Positions 8,631 to 16,000 of a stretch of 64,000 bases of DNA are shown in pieces. The position numbers and the translations under genes are program-made. Numbering within the stretch: the stretch's first letter is position 1; each line of letters opens with the position of its first letter. Source of the stretch: Lachnospiraceae bacterium (GTDB taxonomy: Bacteria; Bacillota; Clostridia; Lachnospirales; Lachnospiraceae); assembly GCA_910575005.1 (NCBI GenBank), contig CAJTCL010000008.1:14277-78276 (forward strand). Direction: 5' to 3'. The notes beneath the pieces are model-generated. The model ran no database searches. It was given only the letters and a program-made list of their open reading frames with translations, and was not told the origin of the DNA.

Positions 8631-8719
8631 GTAACTATTCAAAACCCTGACAAAAGCCTCTTTAAAGGCTTATGACAGCTTGCTAGCATGTCTGTGACAT
8701 GAAGTTAGTGAATAGTTAC
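8631..8719. repeat. Dispersed palindromic repeat, family 1, copy A (89 bp)
   Basis: The ends GTAACTATTCA and TGAATAGTTAC are perfect 11-bp inverted repeats. The interior (CCTCTTTAAAGGC, TATGACA, TTGCTAGCAT, TCTGTGA) matches the right part of copy B at 44424-44597 at roughly 80 percent. It fills most of the gap between the giant-solenoid gene and the Hsp70-like gene and could fold into one long hairpin. It has no coding capacity. It resembles a MITE or REP-like element. Confidence 0.7.
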
Positions 8720-8724
8720 TCGTA

Positions 8725-11700
8725 TTACAACACGGTAAATTCTCTCATTACCATCTCATCCAAGTGCCCATATATTTTTAGCCATTCCAACAGTGCTGTC
8801 TCGTCCTTCATCTGCCAACCAGCCATCATATCATTGACTAGATCAAAACGGCTTTCTTCACCGCTATTGTCAAGCTGCAGCCTTTGTATCTGTCCGCTCT
8901 CCGTAACAGTACATTCCCCCTGCTTTTCTTCTTTAATATAATATGGAATCGCCTCCCCATAAAATATTAAAAATTCCTTGGCATAGACCCCTTCATACAT
9001 CTGCGGCATTTCACATTCTACATACTCGGAATCTCCCAGAGGCTGATAATTAATCAATACCTTGACATCAGCATCTGTGTGATACTCTAAAATAACACGA
9101 TCATGGAGCAAATACTTTTTCCTCAAATCCTCTGGCAGAGATTGATAAAACGCAAAATATCTTCCCTCCATCAGCAAATCTTTTAAAATTTGATCAGCAA
9201 GCGCCAGTTCCTCCTCTGTCAGTTCAACTTTTGAAGCAGACCATTTTAAAAATCCCAGCCTGCATACATGATTTAGTTCTTGATCTTCTCTCAACAGAGC
9301 TGACAGCTTTTGAAAGAGATAGTCAGAAATCACTGCATCCCGCACAATATACTGATGACACATTTTGGTTAGGTATGCCTGAATTATCAAATCTTTGCCC
9401 TGTGTTCTTCCATAGCATTCAAATACTTGTTCCAGGCTGGGCAAAAAATCTCCTGTATACAGGAATCGTTTCAGACAGCGCTCCTCTAATTCATAAGTAT
9501 CTAGCTCAAAATTACGGGCGGCCTGCCAAAGCTTAATCATTTCATTGAGACTGCCATAAAAATACTGACACATATATTTTAAAATCTGCTCATTGTACTT
9601 GCCTCGCAGAAATACATTTCTACAAAATCCCAACAGAAAATCATCTTCTGCGTCGTCTTGCTGCTCCTGCAGCCGGTCACAGAGTACATAGACCAGCTTA
9701 GTAGGTGAAATATGTTCACAGCCATATGCCAATAACAGTTCATAGGCACGCCCATAATGACGTCTGGCCACCAGAAGTTCCATAATTTTTTCTCTGGCCT
9801 GTTTTCCAATTCCCTCAAACGACAGATTTAGTAAAAAATCATCCAACATATCGCCTGTATAATTGTCATAGAAATATGCTACCATCTGTGGACGCAGTTC
9901 CGACTGATATAATTCACTGGTTGCAGAAGAATCCAAAAGCATCTGCAGATAAGGCAGATCTTCTGGCTCATACGTCTGCCAGATCACTTTCTTATCAAAA
10001 TATTTGAGAAGATAAGGAAGTTTATTTTTTGCACAGGAGATACCTTGCTGCAAAAATTCCTCACTGTCTAACAGAGGTGTCACCTTAAGCTCCTCATCCG
10101 GTAAAAACCGCCTGCCACGTGAATCCTCCAACAAAATCTGCCATGTACTGCTGTAAATATTTACATATCCTTTTCCATGAATAATCGGTACTACCTGCTC
10201 ATTTTTCAACGTGTGCTGACATAATACCAGACTACATGCACCAGATGCTGCCCCTGTCACTTCACAGGTAAACAATACCCTTGCAATATCCTCTGCATGT
10301 TCCTCGGTCAATAACTCTGGTGTCAGCACCTCCTTGTAAACGGCCGCCAGCGCATGATCAATCTTCCCACCCTTAAGCTGCCGGAAAACAAATTGTTCCA
10401 TATTTTTGCGATAATGGGGCCACAGCGCCTTCCACTGCGCCTTTGCTTTAATTACCGCTGCATAGAGCATGGCCTGAGGATAGCTGGCAAGATTGCTATT
10501 GCTGTAAGATTGAAAATACAGGACAATAGGCTTTGGCAGTCTCTTAAGCTTTTTTTCATCTGCTGAGAGCACCCAAGCTTCATACAATCCAGTAATCCTC
10601 AGTTCTTCGGCAATACCTAATTGATACCATTTCCAATATTTTCTGCCATAAAACCGGCTTCTAATACAATAGCTGCAAACTGCCTGCAGCAATTCTCTGT
10701 CTGGCCTTGACCGGTAAGCTGCTACCAAAATCCGATACCAGATAAAATCATTAATTGGAATCTGTGGCGCCATTTCTGCAATCTGTTCTGCCATTCCTTT
10801 TGTCAACGCCTGATGCTTGACTGCGAAATACAAGATTTTGCGTTCAAACGCATTGGCTCTTCCCATCAAAAACGGCTCTTTGGCCAAGATCCGCCAGGCC
10901 TCCAGATAGAGTAAGATATTTTCTCTTCCAATCCGCAAATGCTTGGCAATCACTTCCAATTTTCTTCCCTTGCTATAATTGAGATTATCGTCCAAAAACA
11001 GCAATATCCACAATAATATCGGATGATTCTGATGTTTATGAAAGATCTTTCGGATCTGGCTTGTACATTTATTCACATAGGAAGGTTCTGGTTCCCGCAA
11101 TGTACACAGATACAGATAATACGCATAAAGCGGCGTCTCTTTTTCAACCTTATTGCGCGGAAAAGAATCCAGCAGCCATTCCGCCTCCTGTCGCTGTCGG
11201 TTTGCCAAAAATACCTGTGCCTTTGCCAACAGATACCAAAGATTATCTGGTACCAATCCCTGCAGCTCCTCTAAATCTTTGCAAGCTCGTTTTGCCCATA
11301 CACCAGTGACAATCTTATGCATTCCAAAATCGAGATAATCACGGGCAAGCGATACCTGTTTCTTATGGATAGACCGCAAAACGAATTCCCGTGTTCCAAT
11401 CTCTCGAACTGCACTCAACTCGATCTCCACCTTTTGGAATGGAGTTTGCAAAATCAAACGTCCATAATTTTTCCCTGTATGCAGCTTCTCTGGCAGTATC
11501 ATATATTCCACCATGCCGTGGCTGCCGACAAAATCTTCATCGGTAAGGCGCTGCTTTAAAGGTTTGATCCAGTCATCCTCTGAAATCACTTCCAGTGCAA
11601 AATGCCCCCACTCCTCCTTTTTCAAGATCACCTGTTTCTGCTGCGGTTCTGGTATGCCAATAAATTCGTGTTCTGCCTCAGTGACCTCAAACAATACTCT

Positions 11701-12294
11701 TTTCTTCTTGCGCGCCGCAATCAAAAATTCCTCCACCTGCGCCCGTGTACAAGGTCTATGCATCAGTCCTTGATAAATCAGACGCTCGTTTGTCTCCTGC
11801 GGTTTAAAAATATTTAAAAATTCCTCTTTTCCAAAAACTCTGACCGCCTCATTGTAAGATTCACGTGCAAGATTGGCAAATTCAAATATGCTCTTGACTT
11901 TACCCAAAGAGCTGTCTGGATATTTCTTAGAAACGGTCATCACAAATGGCAAAATATATTCGCCCTGATCACTGACAATATGTAAATTCCCCTTCTGGGA
12001 TTCTCCCTCGCTCAAGCCTTCACTGCGAAATTCAAATCGCTGCGTCACATCTGTCCCCTGAAAACCTGATTCCTGGCACACCAACCTTGGACTCGTGGAA
12101 TAGACAATACCTGACACGGGCACACCATCCGTACTTCTAATCGAAAACTCCCCGGTATAAATGGTTCCTTCCAACACCTCAAATTCCAGCTTTTCCGGGG
12201 AAAACTGGAGGATGGAAGATTGACTGGCGCATACTCCTGCGGCCAGTTCCTCTAATTTTCTCTGCAACTCGTCACCTGCTTGCTTTTTTATCAT
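8725..12294 (-). CDS. Giant Ig-like plus alpha-solenoid protein heading the Hsp70-like cluster
   Basis: A 1189-residue soluble protein without signal peptide or membrane segment. Residues about 20-115 form an Ig-like beta sandwich (LQFSPEKLEFEVLEG, then GEFSIRSTDGVPVSG and LPFVMTVS), reminiscent of ASPM-SPD-2-Hydin-type domains. A second beta-rich part follows at about 185-305. From about 310 to 1010 it is almost purely helical with TPR-like pairs (WYLLAKAQVFLANRQRQEAEWLL). A C-terminal beta domain (about 1040-1130, RVILEYHTDADVKVLINY) and a helical tail end the chain. It probably scaffolds the complex with the Hsp70-like, TPR and membrane proteins downstream. The start at ATG 12294 lacks a clear ribosome binding site; the promoter at 12325-12353 would give a leader of about 25 bases. 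I think this is the family catalogued as DUF5717, to be confirmed. Confidence 0.75.
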   Translation of the reverse strand: MIKKQAGDELQRKLEELAAGVCASQSSILQFSPEKLEFEVLEGTIYTGEFSIRSTDGVPVSGIVYSTSPRLVCQESGFQGTDVTQRFEFRSEGLSEGESQKGNLHIVSDQGEYILPFVMTVSKKYPDSSLGKVKSIFEFANLARESYNEAVRVFGKEEFLNIFKPQETNERLIYQGLMHRPCTRAQVEEFLIAARKKKRVLFEVTEAEHEFIGIPEPQQKQVILKKEEWGHFALEVISEDDWIKPLKQRLTDEDFVGSHGMVEYMILPEKLHTGKNYGRLILQTPFQKVEIELSAVREIGTREFVLRSIHKKQVSLARDYLDFGMHKIVTGVWAKRACKDLEELQGLVPDNLWYLLAKAQVFLANRQRQEAEWLLDSFPRNKVEKETPLYAYYLYLCTLREPEPSYVNKCTSQIRKIFHKHQNHPILLWILLFLDDNLNYSKGRKLEVIAKHLRIGRENILLYLEAWRILAKEPFLMGRANAFERKILYFAVKHQALTKGMAEQIAEMAPQIPINDFIWYRILVAAYRSRPDRELLQAVCSYCIRSRFYGRKYWKWYQLGIAEELRITGLYEAWVLSADEKKLKRLPKPIVLYFQSYSNSNLASYPQAMLYAAVIKAKAQWKALWPHYRKNMEQFVFRQLKGGKIDHALAAVYKEVLTPELLTEEHAEDIARVLFTCEVTGAASGACSLVLCQHTLKNEQVVPIIHGKGYVNIYSSTWQILLEDSRGRRFLPDEELKVTPLLDSEEFLQQGISCAKNKLPYLLKYFDKKVIWQTYEPEDLPYLQMLLDSSATSELYQSELRPQMVAYFYDNYTGDMLDDFLLNLSFEGIGKQAREKIMELLVARRHYGRAYELLLAYGCEHISPTKLVYVLCDRLQEQQDDAEDDFLLGFCRNVFLRGKYNEQILKYMCQYFYGSLNEMIKLWQAARNFELDTYELEERCLKRFLYTGDFLPSLEQVFECYGRTQGKDLIIQAYLTKMCHQYIVRDAVISDYLFQKLSALLREDQELNHVCRLGFLKWSASKVELTEEELALADQILKDLLMEGRYFAFYQSLPEDLRKKYLLHDRVILEYHTDADVKVLINYQPLGDSEYVECEMPQMYEGVYAKEFLIFYGEAIPYYIKEEKQGECTVTESGQIQRLQLDNSGEESRFDLVNDMMAGWQMKDETALLEWLKIYGHLDEMVMREFTVL

Positions 12295-12307
12295 TTTTGG
12301 TTATAAT
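12280..12307 (+). promoter_or_regulatory. Promoter of the CobD-like gene, overlapping the start of the giant gene
   Basis: TTGCTT (12280-12285), 16-bp spacer, TATAAT (12302-12307). The -35 box lies inside the first codons of the minus-strand giant-solenoid gene. Transcription from here and from 12325-12353 would collide. Confidence 0.5.
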
Positions 12308-12324
12308 AGATACAGTTATTGTTC

Positions 12325-12353
12325 ATTATAAACGATTTAAACGCCTGTGTAAA
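12325..12353 (-). promoter_or_regulatory. Promoter of the giant-solenoid/Hsp70-like cluster
   Basis: On the minus strand TTTACA (12348-12353), 17-bp spacer, TATAAT (12325-12330): a near-consensus sigma-A promoter whose start would fall about 25 bases before the ATG at 12294. Confidence 0.65.
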
Positions 12354-12372
12354 GGCAGATTTGGAGGTACAC

Positions 12373-13461
12373 ATGCTGCAGCATAAAGACCATTTTCATG
12401 GAAGTGATTTAGAAAAAATAGAACAAATTTATGGCATTAAAAAAGAAGAAATCATAAGCTTCAGCGCCAATGTAAATCCCCTTGGCGTCTCTCCTCTTTT
12501 GCGTGAGACCTTGGCAAACCATATCGACGCTATCACTACTTATCCCGATAGAGAATACACCACTCTGCGAGAATGCATCGCGTCCTATGTAGACACTGAT
12601 CCTGAAAATATCCTTATGGGCAATGGCTCCACAGAATTGATTTCTCTGTTTATCCAGATTCAACACCCCAAAAAAGCCTTAATCATTGGCCCCACTTATT
12701 CCGAATATGAACGTGAAATTGCCCTGGGCGGCGGTACCAGCCTATATTATCCACTGCAGGAAGAACAAAATTTTGCTTTAGATATCAACAATTTTATGGC
12801 GCAGCTCAACGAAAGTATTGATCTGGTCGTAATCTGTAATCCCAATAATCCTACCTCTGGCGCAATTTCACGGCGAACCATGCGCAAAATCCTTGATGCC
12901 TGCAAACAAAACAACATCTATGTGATGGTAGATGAGACTTATGTAGAGTTTGCCGACAATTACCAAGAAATTACTTCCATCCCGCTGACTGCCTACTATA
13001 ATAACATCTTTATCCTTCGCGGAACCTCCAAATTTTTTGCAGCTCCTGGGCTGCGTTTAGGCTATGCTGTCACAGGCAACCGCGACTTATTAAAATCTAT
13101 CAATACCAGAAAAAATCCCTGGACCATCAATTCCTTGGCCGTGATTGCCGGCGAAATTATGTTCCAGGATTCTTCCTATATTGCCCAAACCAGGGAACTG
13201 ATTGCAACGGAGCGTTCCCGCATCTATCAACTGCTATCTCAGGACAGCCGCTGCAAGACCTATCCCCCCAGTGCCAATTTTATGCTGGTGCGCCTTTTGG
13301 ATAACCGGACTTCCGGCGAACTGTTTGACTGTGCAATACGTGAAAAAATGATGATCCGCGATTGTTCCACCTTCCCATTCCTGGACAATAAATATATCCG
13401 CTTCTGCTTTATGCAGCCGCAAATGAATGATAAACTTATCTCATGTTTGTTTGATTTCTAA
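12373..13461 (+). CDS. CobD-like threonine-phosphate decarboxylase / HisC-type aminotransferase
   Basis: A 362-residue PLP enzyme of fold type I. I chose ATG 12373 because TTGGAGG lies 6 bases upstream; a TTG 54 bases earlier has no such site. The N-terminus (FHGSDLEKIEQIYGI then ISFSANVNPLG) is typical of L-threonine-O-3-phosphate decarboxylase (CobD), and less so of histidinol-phosphate aminotransferase. CNPNNPTSG, DETYVEFAD, RGTSKFFAAPGLRLGY (Schiff-base Lys in TSK) and the C-terminal IRFCFM form the cofactor site. CobD would make aminopropanol phosphate for the cobalamin nucleotide loop. No other cobalamin or histidine genes are near, so the substrate is open. The promoter overlaps that of the divergent giant gene. 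Confidence 0.8.
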   Translation: MLQHKDHFHGSDLEKIEQIYGIKKEEIISFSANVNPLGVSPLLRETLANHIDAITTYPDREYTTLRECIASYVDTDPENILMGNGSTELISLFIQIQHPKKALIIGPTYSEYEREIALGGGTSLYYPLQEEQNFALDINNFMAQLNESIDLVVICNPNNPTSGAISRRTMRKILDACKQNNIYVMVDETYVEFADNYQEITSIPLTAYYNNIFILRGTSKFFAAPGLRLGYAVTGNRDLLKSINTRKNPWTINSLAVIAGEIMFQDSSYIAQTRELIATERSRIYQLLSQDSRCKTYPPSANFMLVRLLDNRTSGELFDCAIREKMMIRDCSTFPFLDNKYIRFCFMQPQMNDKLISCLFDF

Positions 13462-13501
13462 TGGATATTATTCTTTTCATGGAAAATTTCTTGAATTGAC
13501 A

Positions 13502-13801
13502 TTAACAGATATGATAGATAAATTTAAGAAAACAGCCGCCCACATGGGGATGATCGAGAACAAGATAACACTCATGATACAAACGCTGAATCGTAGCATA
13601 ATCTTCCGTTCCATAAAATGACTTATTCGCTTTTTCAAAAACCTGTTTTATTTTAGAAAACCAAGCATCACTTAACGCTCTATCACTTTTTGATATATCA
13701 ATATTTGCTGAATTGTACACTTCGTAATTTATATTTGATAATTCTGAAATATATGGGTTTGTGATGGTTGATTGATACCAGATAAGGATAAATTTTTTGG
13801 C
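13502..13801 (-). pseudogene. Unrecognised gene remnant without a start codon
   Basis: The minus-strand frame is open for 99 codons between stops. It has protein-like composition (YQSTITNPYISELSNINYE, then SDRALSDAWFSKIKQVFEKA, then RLYHECYLVLDHPHVGG) but no ATG; the first possible start is a GTG at 13720 without a ribosome binding site. The composition and the 3' stop argue for the tail of a decayed gene, possibly from a mobile element or an abortive-infection-like gene. I do not recognise the family. It lies in a 469-bp stretch (13462-13930) otherwise holding only the toxin promoter and leader. Confidence 0.35.
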
Positions 13802-13821
13802 CTATACATAGGTTCTTTTGA

Positions 13822-13850
13822 TTGAGTATCAGCTTTCCATATGTTATAAT
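13822..13850 (+). promoter_or_regulatory. Toxin promoter of the type I toxin-antitoxin locus
   Basis: TTGAGT (13822-13827), 17-bp spacer, TATAAT (13845-13850) with an extended -10 TG (13842-13843). The predicted start at about 13857 gives a 5' leader of about 75 bases before the toxin ATG. Confidence 0.75.
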
Positions 13851-13898
13851 GAACCCGTGTAATTGAAAAGAAAGTAGGATGCGATTTTCCGATGGATG

Positions 13899-13921
13899 CC
13901 CTCTAGTCTAACGAAAGAGGG
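13899..13921 (+). promoter_or_regulatory. Leader hairpin that sequesters the toxin ribosome binding site
   Basis: CCCTCT (13899-13904) pairs with AGAGGG (13916-13921) around an 11-base loop. AGAGGG is also the Shine-Dalgarno sequence, 9 bases before the ATG at 13931. Masking of the ribosome site is typical of type I toxin mRNAs. Confidence 0.6.
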
Positions 13922-13930
13922 TGATGCCCT

Positions 13931-14011
13931 ATGAGTATAATGGAAGTTCTTACATTATTACTTGTATTGTTTGCGGCTCTGTCTTACATAGACAATCATA
14001 AAAAGAAATAA
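13931..14011 (+). CDS. Small hydrophobic type I toxin (holin-like toxin family)
   Basis: A 26-residue peptide that begins MSIMEVLTLLLVLFAALSY and ends in a basic tail (NHKKK). One membrane helix plus a lysine tail, with the MEVLTLL start and the ALSYID segment, matches the putative holin-like toxins related to Bacillus TxpA and BsrE/G, which insert in the membrane and stop growth when not repressed by an antisense RNA. Its promoter, a leader that hides the ribosome site, a shared terminator and an antisense promoter are all visible (13822-13850, 13899-13921, 14003-14047, 14103-14131). The stop codon lies inside the terminator stem. The call rests on the peptide pattern and the complete locus architecture. 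Confidence 0.78.
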   Translation: MSIMEVLTLLLVLFAALSYIDNHKKK

Positions 14012-14096
14012 GCATCCCTACCGCCCAAGTTTGGATGCTTATTTCTTATAATCATTTTTACTGAGGGCAATCGGAGATTCAATTCCGATTACTTCT
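14000..14096 (-). ncRNA. Predicted antisense antitoxin RNA
   Basis: From the minus-strand promoter 14103-14131 transcription would start near 14096 and stop at the bidirectional terminator (stem 14003-14047, T run on the minus strand at about 13998-14007). The roughly 95-nt RNA overlaps the last codons and 3' end of the toxin mRNA tail to tail. This is the arrangement of convergent type I antitoxins that share a terminator with the toxin. Ends are inferred from the promoter and terminator, not measured. Confidence 0.6.
14003..14047. terminator. Shared bidirectional terminator of toxin and antitoxin
   Basis: AAGAAATAAGCATCC and GGATGCTTATTTCTT form a perfect 15-bp stem with a 15-base loop. 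Both strands end the stem with T-rich sequence. The toxin stop codon (14009-14011) lies in the first arm. Confidence 0.85.
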
Positions 14097-14102
14097 AAGT
14101 AG

Positions 14103-14131
14103 ATTATACATGAGAGCTGCTTGATTTTCAA
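14103..14131 (-). promoter_or_regulatory. Promoter of the antitoxin RNA
   Basis: On the minus strand TTGAAA (14126-14131), 17-bp spacer, TATAAT (14103-14108): stronger than the toxin promoter, as expected for an unstable antisense RNA. The remaining gap up to 14385 shows nothing else that I can support. Confidence 0.75.
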
Positions 14132-14385
14132 GTGGCTCTTTATATTATTTATCAGAAATATATTGAAAGACGGGATTGTGGCTGATACAATCCAATGCTC
14201 GCTATTTTTGTGGACACTGTCACAGGACAATTTTAATTTTTATCCTTATCTAGTTTCATTCTTGTTTCTTTACATAACATTTTACATTGTCACAGTTAAT
14301 TTTTCAACCATTCAATCAAAATGACTATTATGTTGCAAATAGCAGCAACTTCTTGTTTCTATTTGAATTATATTATCACAAAAAT

Positions 14386-14411
14386 AGAGATGCCCCTCTC
14401 GGAACACCTCT
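14386..14411 (-). terminator. Terminator after the secreted-protein transcript
   Basis: AGAG.TG and CA.CTCT arms form an imperfect hairpin followed on the minus strand by TATTTTTGTG. It lies 28 bases after the stop of the 30-residue peptide gene. Confidence 0.55.
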
Positions 14412-14438
14412 ATCCGGCCTAAATATGGCATAACGCCC

Positions 14439-14531
14439 CTATGAAATAAATATTTTTATCAGAAAATCTGATATCACAATCGCCAAAAATAAGGCGATCA
14501 GAATAAAGCTCCCCTTCAAAAATTCTTTCAT
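14439..14531 (-). CDS. 30-residue hydrophobic peptide, unknown
   Basis: The reading frame starts at ATG 14531, two bases after the stop of the secreted protein gene, and encodes a peptide beginning MKEFLKGSFILIALFLAIV and ending DFLIKIFIS. It would form a single membrane helix. A terminator follows at 14386-14411, so it lies inside the transcript. The ribosome site is poor (TTAGAG). It may be translationally coupled to the upstream gene, or it may be untranslated 3' sequence. No family is recognised. Confidence 0.4.
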   Translation of the reverse strand: MKEFLKGSFILIALFLAIVISDFLIKIFIS

Positions 14532-14533
14532 CT

Positions 14534-14959
14534 CTAATAGGTATGTTTAATACTGGTGTAGGAAAGCTCTTCTCCTGCCACATTGAAATAGGCCTTTACC
14601 CGATACGTGCCCCGCTCTGTCAAACCAAATGATCTGGTCATAGTTAAAGTTCCAGCATCCACAGAATCGCGCCAGGAGGCCTTCATCTTCCAAGTATCGC
14701 CAACCTTGCGCTGCAGCTCCATATTGACACTTATGTGGCAGACACGCTTCGCAGTAACACTGGAATAACAACTAGCGGTACTTCCATTGAGATTCATATC
14801 CGCTGAAATAATCGCTGTATTGATATACCGTGGCTGTACCTGATCCTCGGCATGAATCTCGCGTATCCCTGGAGCGGCCGCATAGCTGACGCCGGAAGCA
14901 GCTGTCGCCATGCAGCAGGCAAAGGCAAGCACAAGTGCCATCTGTAACTTTCTTTTCAT
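14534..14959 (-). CDS. Small secreted protein, DUF6147-like
   Basis: A 141-residue protein from ATG 14959 (MKRKLQMALVLAFACCMATA), chosen over an ATG six codons upstream because GGAG sits at the right distance. A signal peptide of about 29 residues ends near SYAAAPG. The mature part is beta-rich: ATSCYSSVTA-like strands, then VNMELQRKVGDTWK, SVDAGTLTMTRSF and RGTYRVKAYFNV. This pattern, alternating strands with KxGDTWK and GTYRVKA, is what I associate with the DUF6147 family of small Clostridial exoproteins; I cannot verify it here. It is transcribed from an unusual promoter shared with the DUF4367 gene upstream. Confidence 0.65.
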   Translation of the reverse strand: MKRKLQMALVLAFACCMATAASGVSYAAAPGIREIHAEDQVQPRYINTAIISADMNLNGSTASCYSSVTAKRVCHISVNMELQRKVGDTWKMKASWRDSVDAGTLTMTRSFGLTERGTYRVKAYFNVAGEELSYTSIKHTY

Positions 14960-15022
14960 CTTGATCTCCTCTCTCACTGTATCTCAGGGCAGACTGCACC
15001 CTTCTTTTGCAAAATAACAAGT

Positions 15023-15054
15023 ATAGTAACAATCGACCTATAAAAAGTATGACA
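15023..15054 (-). promoter_or_regulatory. ECF-like promoter of the secreted protein gene (copy 1 of 2)
   Basis: On the minus strand AAAGTGTCAT (core TGTCAT 15049-15054), 20 bp, then TACTAT (15023-15028). The block between them shares GGTCG and GATTG with the copy at 16001-16032 at the same spacing. The distance to the ATG at 14959 gives a leader of about 55-60 bases. Confidence 0.5.
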
Positions 15055-15128
15055 CTTTTTTCCAACTTTTTTATAAAAATTTTGCCTTTGCCATATTCTC
15101 TTAGCACAAGGTCTTAGCTGTGATCTCT

Positions 15129-15866
15129 TTATTCCTTGGCAAATCTTAAATCCTCTGCCAGCGATAACAGTTCCTCTTTGGATAAGTTGCCAAAAATTTC
15201 AAGCATATATTTGCCATCTGATAACACCAGAGTGCAAGTGTCAAAATCCTCAACAAAATAGCCCTGAAAATCATTGATCTTTACTTCCTCCATCTCTTCT
15301 CTGATAGAAGTAGTATTTCCATGATTTCCGTTTTCCTGTAAACTTTGTCTTAACACCAACATTTCACTTTTTGAATTGGCATATGAAATTTGATAAACTC
15401 CAAACTCAATCTTAAACTGCTCTTCTGCCAATTCATAACCTTCTGGCACTTTGGCAAACTCATACTTCTGGAAAGAATCTGCTGTTGAGTTATTGTCATT
15501 TTCTCTTTGTTCCATCTCAACAAAATTGCCATGTTGTTCCATACAGTATTCAAACAACCGACAGATTACTGGCTCTGCACCTGTCACTGTTCCTCCCACC
15601 AATGCCAGCAATAACGCCAACATAATCAGCCACTTTCTCTTAGAGTGAATCGGACGATAAAGATCTGTAATGGGACTTGCATTCTCAGCCGCTCTGCGTT
15701 CCGCATTCACCTGTTTGATCATGCGACGCATTTTGCGCCGAAACCGCAAAGAGAAAAAATGCCTTTTGAAATGTTTGGGACGATTTTCATACTCCTGTCT
15801 TACCAGCTCCGTCAACACTTCTTTCAATAAATTTTCCAATTCTTGCATGTGATCTACATTTTGCAT
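15129..15866 (-). CDS. DUF4367-type membrane protein, possible anti-sigma factor
   Basis: A 245-residue protein: a basic cytoplasmic N-terminus of about 75 residues (KHFKRHFFSLRFRRKMRRMIKQ region), one membrane segment (about 78-98, KWLIMLALLLALVGGTVTGA), and an extracytoplasmic domain whose C-terminal half (VPEGYELAEEQF, ISYANSKSEMLVLRQS, VKINDFQGYFVEDFDTCTLV, YMLEIFGNLSKEELLSLAEDL) matches DUF4367. Such proteins usually sit beside an ECF sigma factor gene and act as its membrane anti-sigma or sensor. No sigma factor gene is adjacent here. Its own promoter region carries the same unusual motif as the downstream secreted-protein gene, so both may answer to one sigma factor encoded elsewhere. 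Confidence 0.75.
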   Translation of the reverse strand: MQNVDHMQELENLLKEVLTELVRQEYENRPKHFKRHFFSLRFRRKMRRMIKQVNAERRAAENASPITDLYRPIHSKRKWLIMLALLLALVGGTVTGAEPVICRLFEYCMEQHGNFVEMEQRENDNNSTADSFQKYEFAKVPEGYELAEEQFKIEFGVYQISYANSKSEMLVLRQSLQENGNHGNTTSIREEMEEVKINDFQGYFVEDFDTCTLVLSDGKYMLEIFGNLSKEELLSLAEDLRFAKE

Positions 15867-16000
15867 AATTTAACCCGCCTTTTCTTTTGTATTGTCGCCG
15901 CTGCCTGCTTTATAAATATATGAAAAAGACAACGACTTTGTGATTGGTTACTCGGCAGACTGCATCCCATTTTTATGGCATACAATCAGCCCTATACAAT

